The notes: generated by a model from the letters alone, not told the origin. A stretch of DNA of 64,000 bases from Globisporangium splendens (GCA_006386115.1 VFIW01000040.1:186001-250000), one strand, 5' to 3'. Shown: positions 32,987 to 43,747, counted from the stretch's first letter. Made by a program: numbers and translations.

Positions 32987-33114
32987 GACACACCTAAAAG
33001 TAAAAAAACAATGTGAAAAAAGCGATGGCAGCGCTATTTTGTCTTCTTCAAATGGACGCATTGATTATGGCATTCGAGTCTTCGACATACAGGTACCTTT
33101 CCGTTACCTCGCGC

Positions 33115-34917
33115 TTATAAATCATACGCCGCCGCGATGCCAGCGATGCCGTTAAACACGTACGTGTGGTTGAGCGGCACGAATTGGTGCGTGATGATCT
33201 TGACTGCTTCTTGCGACGCCACGCCGCCCATGATCGAGGCGATATTGTGCAACTCTACTTCACATGATCGCGTAATCTCCTTGGCGTGGTCCAATGTGAC
33301 CCACGACGCAAACTCACTCGATTCTCCGATGAGAGTCTTTGCCTTTGTCACAAGCCATTGCGCGTCATCGTCAATGGATCCGTCGACGCTGCCCGGATGA
33401 CGATGACATTCCGAGACAAACGCTGCGAGCGCACGCATCATGAAGTACCAGATCAGTGGCGATTGCTTCGGGTCTTCTTCCTCCAGATCGATGGCCGACA
33501 AGTCCACGGTCTTGAGCTCTTCCGCAATGCTCTTCGTATCCAGCATCTATAACAATATTGTCCAAATCTGTTAGATGCACAGGTTCATCGAAATATAAAT
33601 ACAAGCTACCGTAGACGTACCCCAATGTTGTATGCATTTTTGCAAAACGCGTCGACTTTGTCTGCTGGAATGGAATCCTCTGGAATATTGAGCACGTTAA
33701 GGTGCTTCTGCAGGATCTCCAAAACTTTCGCAGCATCCTCCTTGGCCTTGTTGAAGTACACTTGCTGCAGCGCCACGTACGTCTCCGTGGACGCTGTCAT
33801 ATCTGGAACGACGCCCGTGATCGGCAGCACACCGTCGTTCTGGTCCACGAAATCTGCGAGACTGCGCGCGAGCAGCCAGAATTCTGGCGTGGCCGCGCTC
33901 AATTCCAACTGACGCGCAGTGCTTAGCACCTGGGCGACTTCGTCGGGCACCAGTGGTGACACGTACGCCTTGTACGCGTTGTCCGTGGCTTCGATAAAGT
34001 TGACCTCGTGACCCACGGGTCCTTTCGCCATCGACTGGATCAGCTTCTTGAATTCCGCTTTCTCAGGAAACGTGCTACAAAGGTGCAGATATACACAAAC
34101 AATCAGCTCAGAGCTGTTCTAGGCAAATAGAGTGCTGCATGCACTTCAATACCTTGGCAATTTGTCGTCATGGTCTTTCTTCCAGGCCGCTGCAGCTTTC
34201 AGCAAGATGACCACAAACGGCACGTGCGCGTGCTCAATGGACGACAAATTCTCCAAATCAAACTCGTCTACGAACTTCTGCAGCGCCGGGAATGGCTTCG
34301 AGACCCGCAATTCGTGGATCGGCGGGTCGTCCTTCGAGTCCAGGATCGCGTGCTGCGCGGTCTGCAGACGGAAGTAGCCCACGAGACCGTATGAATGCAC
34401 CACGAGCAGCGGCAGCTTCTTCTGTGCACAGAGATCGCCCAGCAGCGCCACGGTGGCTTCATCACACTGCGTCGCAATCACGAGACTGAACTGGCCCAAG
34501 TAGCTCGGCTCTACATACAAGCACACACGATCCAAGGAGGCCAATCAAGCGTTATGTTCGCCAACAAGCGTCATACATGACGCATATCGTACCGGTTTGG
34601 AGCACATGCAGCGGGTTGGCGTGGCGGAAGGAGCCCGAGACGTCGCTGTTCATCTCCAGCAGCAGCTCCGTCACGACCTGCGCGCGCGAGCGGCCCAGCA
34701 GCTCGTTGCTCACGAAAAAATTGTTGGTCACGTCCGCGAGCGTGACGGCGCGGTCGTCGAGCACCGTGAACTGCTGCACGCCGGGCAGCACGAGGTTCTT
34801 GAGCGTCTCGGCACCCGTGGCGCTCGCGTGCACGAGCAGCACGTGCGTGTTCGCGAGCCGCTGCTGTCCGTCGGCACCCCAGAGCCGCAGCTGCCGGTCG
34901 TACTTGTTGGTCGACAT
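33115..34917 (-). CDS. NAE1: NEDD8-activating enzyme E1 regulatory subunit (NAE1/APPBP1/AXR1-like)
   Basis: Four exons: 34917-34593, 34510-34153, 34074-33621 and 33546-33115; introns of 82, 78 and 74 bp with GT..AG borders all keep frame, giving 522 residues, close to the usual 530-540. The start MSTNKYDRQLRLWGADGQQRLANTHVLLV is the conserved adenylation-domain opening of APPBP1/ULA1, including YDRQLRLWG. Also seen: FFVSNELLGRSRAQVVTELLLEMN, LVIATQC, the Cys-domain remnant WKKDHDDKLPSTFPEKAEFKKLI, and the C-terminal ASIMGGVASQEAVKIITHQFVPLNHTYVFNGI. As in other regulatory subunits, the catalytic Cys is supplied by the UBA3 partner. It activates NEDD8 for cullin modification in the cytosol or nucleus. 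Confidence 0.92.
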
Positions 34918-35364
34918 CTTTGCTTTCACGGCGACAGAATTGGATTTCTGAGGGGAATAACTGAAGCATGGGTTGAACTCGCAAAATGCCCTTTGAAAGC
35001 GTTACAAGCATAGAAACTGATAATGTTGTAAATTATTGTATTTCGGAGTGAGATGCCGTGTTAAATGGATGTTGATACTTGCAGCATTGAGGAACGACTG
35101 TATTATACAGGTGGCTTGTACAAAGTAGAGTAGCTCTGTGCAAAAGAGCACTGCACCATTGATCATTACATGCAGGGAAGAATAACAGGAAAACACTCTT
35201 TGCACCAAGCATTTTGAAAAGGGTATCAAGGAAAGCAGGTAAAGAGTCCATTATCATGCCATCATGCCGTGGTAACAATGGACATGACCGCAAAGGAGCG
35301 CTTGTGCACATTTACGTTCAAAGTATTCAAATAGAGCCACGTACACTACACAACACACAGCCTT
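34918..35364. other. intergenic, no gene recognised (447 bp)
   Basis: Between the start of the NAE1-like gene and the stop of the acidic RXLR/EER gene; AT-rich, no motif recognised. Confidence 0.5.
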
Positions 35365-36063
35365 TTACTGCTGGCCGCCCTCGATGGCCTCCTCCTTCTC
35401 TTCCTCTTCCTCGGCCTCCTCGATCTCTTCCTCCTCTGCGGCCTCGTTCTCTTCAACATCGCCGCCGTTTTCTGCGGACAATTCTTCCTCCTCATTGGCG
35501 TTGTTCTCTTCCTTCTCGTCAGTTTCATTGGCCTCGTCGCTCAGATCCTCAGCATCTTCCTCCTCGGCAGCCTCGTTCTCTTCGACGTCGCCGCCGTTCG
35601 CCTCTCTTCCGACTTCTTCTTCCTCGTCTGCGGCGTCCTCTTCAGCGGCCTGCTCGTCAAACTCGGCATCGTTCTCCACCTCATCGGTCGTGCTCGTCTC
35701 CTGATGCTCCGCGAGCTCTTCTTCCTCTTCTTCTTCGGTTTCCTCGGGGGTTTCCTCAGGGTTAATGAAGTCCGACGTGCTCACGGCTTCGCCGATGCTG
35801 CCAGTCTCTTCCAGGTCTTCCGATCTTTCTTCACTCTCCTCCTCTTCTTCATCATCTTCATAAGATCCTGGAGCGGAGCTGCCGGCGTCTTCCTCTTCGT
35901 CGTCAGGCGCGTCGTCTTGCACCATGAGACCGCGCAGACTGCGGGTCTGGACGTCATTGTTGGCGGTGGTGACGGCGGTGGAAGCGTCTGCGAGCTCCGG
36001 ACACAGCACGCCCGTGGCGAGGGCTGCAGACAGCGCGATGAGGATCAGCTTACGGGAGAGCAT
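35365..36063 (-). CDS. secreted acidic protein with RXLR and EER motifs (candidate effector)
   Basis: A 232-residue intronless protein. Residues 1-27 form a signal peptide (MLSRKLILIALSAALATGVLC...). RSLR at 41-44 matches RXLR, and EER occurs at 78-80 after an Asp/Glu stretch, the order seen in oomycete host-translocated effectors. The rest is extremely acidic and contains a duplicated unit (NGGDVEENEAAEEE at about 158-171, again at about 202-215). No WY fold is apparent, so the C-terminus is unlike classic RXLR effectors. An alternative is an acidic secreted or ER-lumen calcium-binding protein in which RSLR arose by chance. A very good Inr/FPR core promoter lies 47-64 bp upstream of the ATG. 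Host translocation is not shown by sequence. Confidence 0.6.
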   Translation of the reverse strand: MLSRKLILIALSAALATGVLCPELADASTAVTTANNDVQTRSLRGLMVQDDAPDDEEEDAGSSAPGSYEDDEEEEESEERSEDLEETGSIGEAVSTSDFINPEETPEETEEEEEEELAEHQETSTTDEVENDAEFDEQAAEEDAADEEEEVGREANGGDVEENEAAEEEDAEDLSDEANETDEKEENNANEEEELSAENGGDVEENEAAEEEEIEEAEEEEEKEEAIEGGQQ

Positions 36064-39052
36064 GATGGGGATATGCGGATATGGAGAGCGCAGTGAGGGA
36101 GGGTCCGTTGGCAATTGAGGAATGAGCGAGCACTTGCCCACGACGACGCTTGCTGTCAACGTGCGCGAGAGGGGAGCGGTCGCATCAGAACAATGGTTGG
36201 CACATTGTGCCGCAGAAGCGTCACCACTCCTATACTTAATTCTTGAGTAAAAGTGTGCTTGTGTTTAATTCTTCTATGCTGTTTCTAGCAGTTAATTATC
36301 CTGTTATAAATATGTATTGGACAAGAATGATGCTTAAACGGGTATCAGAGACAAGCGGATTGCGCCTTGTGTCTGCTGACCAAAAATTCCTGTGTGGCGG
36401 CTGGGACTTGACAGTGGGAGAGCGCATCTGACCAGGTTTCCTTCTTTTTTTGTCTGAACCTCTTTATTAAGCGTGCAAACATAAATAATGCATTGTGTCA
36501 ACATTCTGCAACCTCCTTATAATAAATGCAAGTGCGATTGATTTAGTATGAGAGGTGTCTCTTGGCACTTTGCACCTTCGTCTTTTCTCTTGCAATCGAT
36601 CGGTAACGACAGCGTTGAAAGCCACTGTCACACGCAGGACAGCATGACTCAAGCAACCAGTTTCAAAAGTGCACGATAGCACATTTATTAAGTAAAGAAA
36701 ACTGTTTATGCGTCGACGCGTCAAGGTGGTATAAACTATGTGACGATAGCACGCCAATTATTGCATATATCAGGTGTGCTCTATCGTGAAGGAATTATCA
36801 GCAGTGATGCCTGCCAGAATGTGCAAAATGCAGCACATTGAATCAAAAGGGCGTGCTGACGCGAGGAAGACAAGCGTGCGGCAGGTGATCGGCTGGGGGT
36901 TTGCGTGCTTTCAAACAGCGATTCCCTCTCCAGCCGAGCAGGAGTTCGGAGGTGGCAGCCACGTGGCCGCCGTTCCTGCGTCTCTCTCTTTATTATACAA
37001 ATTCGTTAATGCACTAGACCTTTCGATACACACTAAAGGACCTCCCTTGCGTTGATTACCTTTTTACTTCTCATATCGATACACACATGTTCTGTCTTGC
37101 ACGCGATCCGGGACACCTCGTATTGAAAATTGAGTCGCGTGAAGATCCTTTTTTGTTCTGGGGATCCTGCTCTTCCTGCTCTTCTCTGGCTGAAGTATTC
37201 AGGCAATCGCTCGAGAATCAGACCAATTCTCAAGCTCACGAGATTTCTACGCAACGACCGATGTTCTCTCGCACAAGCTGAACTAAGGATTTCTCGAGTT
37301 TACAAGATTCTAGCAGACTTCTGGCTCACCCTTTCAAGCCCAACGCCATTGTCGCCAAATATTTGCAGTAAAAAAAGTTAAGTGGTGAGGAGACCTCAGC
37401 GATTCGCATTTTCACTCAAATAGGAAAGCCAGTTGTGAAACTTCAACTTCATCTGCATTCCTTTCTCGCAGCTTCAAAATGGATCGAAACAGCATACGCA
37501 AGTGCTCACGAAGTCGGGAACTTCAATCACGAGCACGATAGAGAGTGAAGAAAAAGCGATATACAACACAGTAAATTGGCGAAAAGAACGTTAAAACCAA
37601 TGGCGTCTCATGTCTTCATGCAGGATATATTACAACTGTGCATATGCAGTGGTTGGCCATTACGGCAGATTTGAAACCATAAATTATGTTCTCTCCTCGC
37701 ACAGGAAACCGTGTGCGTGTGGGGATGCAGGACTTGGATCTCGTCAGGTCAGTTTCTTGCTTTGCTTGGACTGAGGATCGCACGTGCATGCGAGAGAGGT
37801 CTCGCACTCCAACTTCAGCCTTGCCATTAAGAGCGCAAGTATTGCAAGTGCTGCTTCTGCGCCTCCGTGGGCGTTGTCGACGTCGTGGACGGACGCTTTC
37901 GGTCCTTGGAGGCGGGACTCGGCGCTTTTGTCGCATCAAGTTTGCCATCAGCTTGCTCAGGCTGGGGCGTAGTGGACACCGTGTGGGCCGTGTACGGCGC
38001 GATGGTGATCAACTGCTTCTTGAACATCTTATTGTGTTGTGTGATCTCTTGTGGCAGTACCGCTGTCGTTTACTCTTGTGTGGTTGCTGGGAAGTTTAAA
38101 AGTGAGCACTGTCTGCTCGTGGCTCCTTGCCCCGAAAAGATCTCGTGCTCTCTCTGCCTTTGCACAAAGATGATGCACCGAATTCTGACTCAGACGTAAG
38201 ACTCCATTGCGCTATCGTGTACATTTTCGTCTATGCGACAAAGAAGAAAAATCTCCAGCAAAGATATTTAAACGGCGCGCACACACTCAACAGTGGATAC
38301 ACTTGGAAGGGACAGCGGAGCGAGTGTATCCATATCCACATGTACTAAACAAAGCGCAGGATAGCTTCAGTGTGACAAGCAAGCGTGGCACAAGAGCTTT
38401 GGTGAAATGAATGGATTTTCTAGCATTTACAAATGTCCCACCGACCGATGTATGCTGAAGTCGTTTAGTCTTTATGGGTTCAGTGACGAAATAGAATAAG
38501 ATCGTGCGTCGAAAAGCACGGTCCTCAATCCTGAGCCAAGGACAGAATTGATCAGCAAAGCTGTGCCAACCACACACATGTTGGACTGAACGGGAAGATT
38601 AGTCTTGCAGGTTCAGTTGTGAAAGTTGACGAGACACTGTTCACTATAGAACAGGGGCTGCATATCCTAGGCTACTTATCTGGAGAATATCCGAGCGGTA
38701 TCAAGACAAAGGTCCATCCATGATTTATTGCATTAAGCTTGCCTTTCTTCGTTGGCAGAGATTGTGGCGCGGATGTGCCATAAACATCTTGATTGGCTTG
38801 CATCTGTGACATGACAAACACTCTGCGGCCAGATGATTGTGGTCTCGTTGCGAATGTTGGTGCAATCAATGAATGCTGGTCATGACTGTCCTCCAACAAA
38901 GTGCAGCTGGTCAAGACCAGTTCGACTGAAGTCATGCAACGTATGGTATCCATCCATTAACCTTTTGCGCCACTATTTAGCTACTGCGTAACATGTACAA
39001 GAGGCGACACGGAGCACGAGCTTTCGATGAGCATGGGCATCTTCAGTGGGAG
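36064..39052. other. long intergenic region (about 3 kb), no convincing gene
   Basis: Contains the core promoter of the acidic gene at its left end. A weak minus-strand ORF at 37827-38027 (66 codons, MFKKQLITIAPYTAHTV, Pro/Ser/Thr-rich, preceded by aacacaataag) is the only candidate and is not listed separately. The rest is AT-rich. Confidence 0.45.
36110..36127 (-). promoter_or_regulatory. oomycete Inr/FPR core promoter of the RXLR/EER gene
   Basis: On the minus strand it reads GCTCATTCCTCAATTGCC, close to the published oomycete consensus GCTCATTYBNCAWTTT, 47-64 bp upstream of the ATG at 36063. Confidence 0.65.
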
Positions 39053-39770
39053 CTTACAATTGGGGAAACTTGTACGCTGGTGGACTCACGACGCACCCTT
39101 CGCCATTGCGTTTCGTGCACACTTCGCAGATCTGCGAGTACAACTTGCGGCGACAGCCGTACTTGGCCGTCGCGCACTGCACGTTGTTCACGTAGCACGG
39201 AGGGTTCGCCGCCGTCAGGCTCGCGATCGAAGGCAATTTTTGCATGACACCACCGTTCGAAGTCGATGGGTTCGCGCTCACGGTCTTCTGGTACACGTCG
39301 ACCAGCTTCTGCGCGCGCTTGGTGTTGGCCGTCGGGTTCGTCGGGTCTTTCCAGAACGGGATCGTCTGGTTCACTGTCACCTTTCCGTCGGCCACCGTCG
39401 CGTCAAACTCGACGCCCCCGGCATTGCAGAACTCGGCGTAGTCTTTGTACTTCTGGCTCGTGGCAGGGTTCACCATGCTCGTGATGCCCACGACGTCGTC
39501 CAGCAGCAGCCAGCCGAGGATCTCGAACTTGAAGCTGCACTTGACACCATCAGGCTCCACGCCGTAAGGACACACGCCGCCAGCTTGCTCGGCGCGGCAC
39601 TCTTCCGTTTTCTTGCCGCCACTCCAGGTCTGCGTAGGACAACTGTTTGGGTACGAGAACCAGTAGTTGTTCGGGTACGGCGCCAGGAGCTCCTGGTCTT
39701 GGAGCTGTCCGCCGATGCAGAATCCGAGCTTCGGTTGGCCGTTCGCACCAATGTACTGGTCGCACTCCTT
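39053..39770 (-). pseudogene. 5'-truncated, inverted copy of the secreted Cys-rich family
   Basis: This 718-bp stretch is the reverse complement of 41740-42457, starting at PKECDQYIGANG and running through the stop codon plus one base. Only one difference was noticed in the parts compared by eye (ggtgcg against ggcgcg near the truncated end). It lacks the signal peptide, the variable linker and the first third of the domain. Upstream, the frame continues for 38 unrelated codons without a secretion signal, so a functional secreted product is unlikely. The sharp breakpoints and opposite orientation point to a recent local duplication-inversion from the copy at 41-42 kb. Confidence 0.8.
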
Positions 39771-41112
39771 GGGGATTTGCAAAGGACTGTGTAGCCTTTC
39801 GTTTTGTCGGCTCAAACTGCATATTCGTCTGTGCCGATACTTAAAAGAGAGCGAGTTGGTGCCATAGGAGAGATGGCGCCACTGCACGCTTCATGGATGC
39901 AGTTTAGATGGGAGTCAAGCCAACGACAGAGTACACACGTCACGTGGCCACCGTTTTGCTGCGACGTGACTCGCAGGATCGCCACCAAGAGCGGTCGGAC
40001 ACTTTAGTTACATGACCTTGGTCATGAGACCTTAAAGGGGTGCTTGGTTTGTCCAATGTTCGCACTGATCTTTTCCAGTTTCTCAACTACCAGCGCAGGA
40101 AAATGCCAAGAAGAAAGTTCAGTATGGGCATATTTCATGGTTGAATTTCAGTAATAGCTTCATATGCCGGATCTGTTGCTGGTCACAACCTCGTGTCTCA
40201 TGTGAACTGCAATGAACTACATCCTCGCGTGCGTGCACCAGAACACGGCGTCAAACGCGTTGCATGAGCGCAAATGTGTCATATAACGCCATTCTCCTTC
40301 TAGCACGCTCTCTCTGTAGTGGAGACACGAGAAAATGATGCAGTGAAGAAAGCCGAAAACGTCCGACGCAAGAAAGCCGCAGTGCAAAGAGCTCCATACC
40401 AACAGCTTCAAACTATTCAATAATTGGCGCTGTACTGAAATCCAGTGTCAAGAATATGCGCGTTATTTGGTGGTGCTGCCATATGGATTAAGAAAACGAC
40501 GAAAGTTGAAATGACGAAACTTGAGAAAGACGAAAGCTGAGAATGAAGAAAATTGCGATTTGCAAGAGAGGGGCTCGCTATTCAATTTGGTATACTGCGA
40601 ATTTGTGCTCTACTTCGTTGCACTCTATTCCTAGTTCCTGTCCCAAGAGCGATATTGGGAAACTTCCACGAGGTTCCATTCCGTATCACCTCCCTGTACG
40701 ACAGTTCTCTCCCATAGTTCTGGTGACCAGACGTATCCTGACCTCGCTGCATCTGCCGGTAGTTTGGCCAAAACTGATCATCAGACGCTGTCCACGTCTT
40801 TCTCATGGTCGTCGTTCACCAACTGCAGTAGTTGGTAATGCCGTGATAGGGATGCGTCGAGCGTCGCAGAGGAATGTTAAACGCTGGTCATACCGGCATC
40901 TGAGACGATGACGCCGCTTTCGACGGACGCCATGTGTTCGGTTCATGCAACTGAGCAGCTCTGTCAAGAAAATAGAGAGATTCACATTGAATCAGTCGAG
41001 TCGCACACTCTCTATGCAGACAGATAGCCGTGTTGAGTTCCAAAATAAACTATTCTCAACGACACGACATCGGAAAGGCACCAAACTTCAGCACTCTCGT
41101 TTCGCCTTCTGC
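39771..41112. other. intergenic, no gene recognised (1.3 kb)
   Basis: Between the inverted truncated copy and the first full family gene. Short ORFs only. Confidence 0.45.
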
Positions 41113-41130
41113 CTCATTCTTCCATTTTCC
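41113..41130 (+). promoter_or_regulatory. oomycete Inr/FPR core promoter, family copy A
   Basis: CTCATTCTTCCATTTTCC (41113-41130), with the Inr TCATTC and FPR CCATTTTCC, ends 45 bp before the ATG at 41176. Confidence 0.6.
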
Positions 41131-41175
41131 AGCTTCCCAGCACAACACGATAGCCTGCACATCAACTTACCAGCA

Positions 41176-42456
41176 ATGGTCCGCATCCTGTCTCCATTCG
41201 TGTTCGGCTCGTGGGTCGCAGCCTTGACTACGCTGTTCGCGTGCATCACCCCAGGCAGCGCTGATGACTACACTGCTGATGCCTCCAACGCTTCAGCTGT
41301 CGCCGTTGCCGATGCTGACCCACAGTCGACCATCGCCAAATCCGATGGTTCCAATTGGAAATTCACTGCTGTCACGTCAGTGCAAGCTCGAGTCCAAGGC
41401 AACCTGCCTACCTGGGACGCCGACAAGAAGATCTTTTCGGGATCCTACGGCAACAACTTCGAAGAGAAGTACCGCTCCGTGCTTGACACAGTCAACATGG
41501 CGGCAGTGGAAGGCGCGTTCAAGTACGTACAAGCCGAGTGCATCAACAAGAACATCATCACCAACTGCCAGCGCAAGAACAACATCAAGTACGTCGTGTT
41601 CTACAAGACAACGATCGTGCAGCCCAATGCCGCGATGGCGTACTACCAAAACGACACGACCGGCAAGGCTGCGATCGAGCACTGTCCGTTCGTGGCCATG
41701 GACGGCGGTCAGTGCACACCGACGAACGGCGAGCTGCCGAAGGAGTGCGACCAGTACATTGGCGCGAACGGCCAACCGAAGCTCGGATTCTGCATCGGCG
41801 GACAGCTCCAAGACCAGGAGCTCCTGGCGCCGTACCCGAACAACTACTGGTTCTCGTACCCAAACAGTTGTCCTACGCAGACCTGGAGTGGCGGCAAGAA
41901 AACGGAAGAGTGCCGCGCCGAGCAAGCTGGCGGCGTGTGTCCTTACGGCGTGGAGCCTGATGGTGTCAAGTGCAGCTTCAAGTTCGAGATCCTCGGCTGG
42001 CTGCTGCTGGACGACGTCGTGGGCATCACGAGCATGGTGAACCCTGCCACGAGCCAGAAGTACAAAGACTACGCCGAGTTCTGCAATGCCGGGGGCGTCG
42101 AGTTTGACGCGACGGTGGCCGACGGAAAGGTGACAGTGAACCAGACGATCCCGTTCTGGAAAGACCCGACGAACCCGACGGCCAACACCAAGCGCGCGCA
42201 GAAGCTGGTCGACGTGTACCAGAAGACCGTGAGCGCGAACCCATCGACTTCGAACGGTGGTGTCATGCAAAAATTGCCTTCGATCGCGAGCCTGACGGCG
42301 GCGAACCCTCCGTGCTACGTGAACAACGTGCAGTGCGCGACGGCCAAGTACGGCTGTCGCCGCAAGTTGTACTCGCAGATCTGCGAAGTGTGCACGAAAC
42401 GCAATGGCGAAGGGTGCGTCGTGAGTCCACCAGCGTACAAGTTTCCCCAATTGTAA
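41176..42456 (+). CDS. secreted Cys-rich family protein, copy A
   Basis: 426 residues, intronless. Signal peptide to about residue 30 (MVRILSPFVFGSWVAALTTLFACITPGSA), then an Ala/Asp-rich linker, then a conserved domain of about 360 residues starting near WKFTAVTSVQARVQGNLPTWDA. Landmarks: MAAVEGAFKYVQAEC, IEHCPFVAMDGGQC, NYWFSYPNSCP, GWLLLDDVVGITSM, FWKDPTNP and the Cys-dense end CYVNNVQC, YGCRR, QICEVC. About 17 cysteines in the domain suggest many disulphides. No membrane segment or GPI signal at the C-terminus. I do not recognise the family; it is repeated four more times within 15 kb. Extracellular location is inferred from the signal peptide. Confidence 0.8.
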   Translation: MVRILSPFVFGSWVAALTTLFACITPGSADDYTADASNASAVAVADADPQSTIAKSDGSNWKFTAVTSVQARVQGNLPTWDADKKIFSGSYGNNFEEKYRSVLDTVNMAAVEGAFKYVQAECINKNIITNCQRKNNIKYVVFYKTTIVQPNAAMAYYQNDTTGKAAIEHCPFVAMDGGQCTPTNGELPKECDQYIGANGQPKLGFCIGGQLQDQELLAPYPNNYWFSYPNSCPTQTWSGGKKTEECRAEQAGGVCPYGVEPDGVKCSFKFEILGWLLLDDVVGITSMVNPATSQKYKDYAEFCNAGGVEFDATVADGKVTVNQTIPFWKDPTNPTANTKRAQKLVDVYQKTVSANPSTSNGGVMQKLPSIASLTAANPPCYVNNVQCATAKYGCRRKLYSQICEVCTKRNGEGCVVSPPAYKFPQL

Positions 42457-42866
42457 GAATACGTTATATTTCTAGACGATACTAGACGTTAGTCTAGTGC
42501 CATGCACTCGTGGGCATGCATTGCTTGCTTGCCACACGTTTACGAATACGAAACTAAAGATTAATTGTCAATTTGCTCATTTTGTGTCATTTCAGAATTA
42601 AGAAGGATACTTTTGGAGTGTTAGTGCGCTGGTAGGATTTGCTGGGCACATTATCGCATGAAAATTAACGGCGAAATGTCGATTTTGGTGCACTGATGCA
42701 TGGCTGAACGCGCATGGAAAATGGCGGCATGCCGTTTACCTGCAAAGTAAAGTTTAGAATACGTGGGTTTTCAATTTGAGCAACTTCAATTGTCCATTAA
42801 AACGAAAACTACTACCCTCGCGGCGTAGTGAACACACACAAAGTCAACATGTCTAGCCTCACGCGC
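42457..42866. other. 3' flanks of convergent genes, no gene recognised
   Basis: 410 bp between family copy A (plus) and the AA17-like LPMO gene (minus); a short inverted ctagacgatactagacgttagtctag motif near 42472-42498 may be a 3' signal. Confidence 0.5.
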
Positions 42867-43688
42867 TTAGTTTCGGAGCGAACGGCGGCTCTTGGCCTTG
42901 CACTTCTTGGTCGCAGCTGGCGTTGGAGCCTTGGTGGTCGCCGCTGGGGTTGGCGCCTTGGTGGTTGGAACTGGTGTCGAGTACTCGTTGTCGTATTCGT
43001 TGTCAGACGCAGGCGCAGTCGTGGCTGGGACCTTGGTGGTCGCAGCTGGGGTCGACGTCTTCTTGGTGCTCGAAGGAGCTGGCGTGCTGGTGGACGAGCT
43101 TCCGCTGGACGCCGATGCGCTGCCTTCAATGGCCGTGCAGCCCATGTACACTTGCCACTGTGGCACGTGCATGCCCAAGAACATGGACCAGAGCACCTTC
43201 TTGCCGACGCACTTGGAGCGGTCGTATGGGAGGTTGATGCCCGGGTAGTTGGTCGCGCAATCGTTGTCCGCGAACACACGCACATCGTCACACCAGACTT
43301 CGCAAGGGCCTGGGTGCTGACCGGCTTGCCACACGACGTACTTGTCCGGCAATGGCTGCGCGTAGGTCTTGTCGGTGAGACCGCACGCGCGGTCCGGGAT
43401 GTTCCCGTCCTCGACGTACTTGTCCATGATCAGGTCCTTGAGCGTCTTCCACTTGGTCTGCTTGGCGAACGCCTCGACGTACGCCTTGATGTTGGTGTCC
43501 GTGCCCATGGCGTACGACTGGCCCGCAGGAGGCGGCATGACGGTCGGACCGTCGATCGTGCCCAGCGGCGAGTTGGCCTTGCTCACGTCGCTGAATTTTG
43601 GGTTCGGCACCGTCATCTGCGAGTGCGCGTGAGCCGCAGGCGCGGCGGCCGCGAGGGCGACGAGGGCGACAGCGAGCGTGTTGACCAT
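42867..43688 (-). CDS. AA17-type lytic polysaccharide monooxygenase (secreted)
   Basis: 273 residues, intronless. The signal peptide (MVNTLAVALVALAAAAPAAHA) ends exactly before HSQMTVPNPKFSDVSKANSPL, giving an N-terminal copper-ligand His. Further landmarks of the oomycete AA17 family: IPDRACGLTD, WQAGQHPGPCEVWCDD with a second candidate ligand His, and YPGINLPYDRSKCVGKKVLWSMFLGMHVPQWQVYMGC. AA17 enzymes oxidatively cleave pectin (homogalacturonan) and are restricted to oomycetes. After about residue 190 a Ser/Thr/Pro/Ala linker with repeated TTKAPTPAA units leads to a basic C-terminus (KKCKAKSRR), a tail style shared with the LPMO-like gene at 6.1 kb. It lies between family copies A and B. 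Confidence 0.82.
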   Translation of the reverse strand: MVNTLAVALVALAAAAPAAHAHSQMTVPNPKFSDVSKANSPLGTIDGPTVMPPPAGQSYAMGTDTNIKAYVEAFAKQTKWKTLKDLIMDKYVEDGNIPDRACGLTDKTYAQPLPDKYVVWQAGQHPGPCEVWCDDVRVFADNDCATNYPGINLPYDRSKCVGKKVLWSMFLGMHVPQWQVYMGCTAIEGSASASSGSSSTSTPAPSSTKKTSTPAATTKVPATTAPASDNEYDNEYSTPVPTTKAPTPAATTKAPTPAATKKCKAKSRRSLRN

Positions 43689-43730
43689 ATTGGAAGACTT
43701 GTGCTGGTGATGCGAGTGCGGGAACCGGAG

Positions 43731-43747
43731 CAACTTGAGAAGTGAGG
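43731..43747 (-). promoter_or_regulatory. oomycete Inr/FPR-like core promoter of the AA17 gene
   Basis: Minus strand CCTCACTTCTCAAGTTG (17 bp), nearly the same module (TCACTTCTCAA) as in front of the LPMO-like gene at 7021-7039; 43-59 bp upstream of the ATG at 43688. Confidence 0.5.

Noticed and set aside
37827..38027. 66-codon minus-strand ORF with reasonable composition
   Set aside because: No signal, domain or neighbouring exon; mentioned only in the intergenic note.
41377..42450. Long antisense ORFs opposite the Cys-rich family genes (also 46199-47167 and 39027-39794)
   Set aside because: Same Arg/Val/Leu-rich shadow repeated in each copy; no start context or motif, and the plus strand has signal peptides and conserved cysteines.
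42828..43745. 305-codon plus-strand ORF opposite the AA17 LPMO
   Set aside because: Shadow ORF; the minus strand has signal peptide, N-terminal His and AA17 landmarks.
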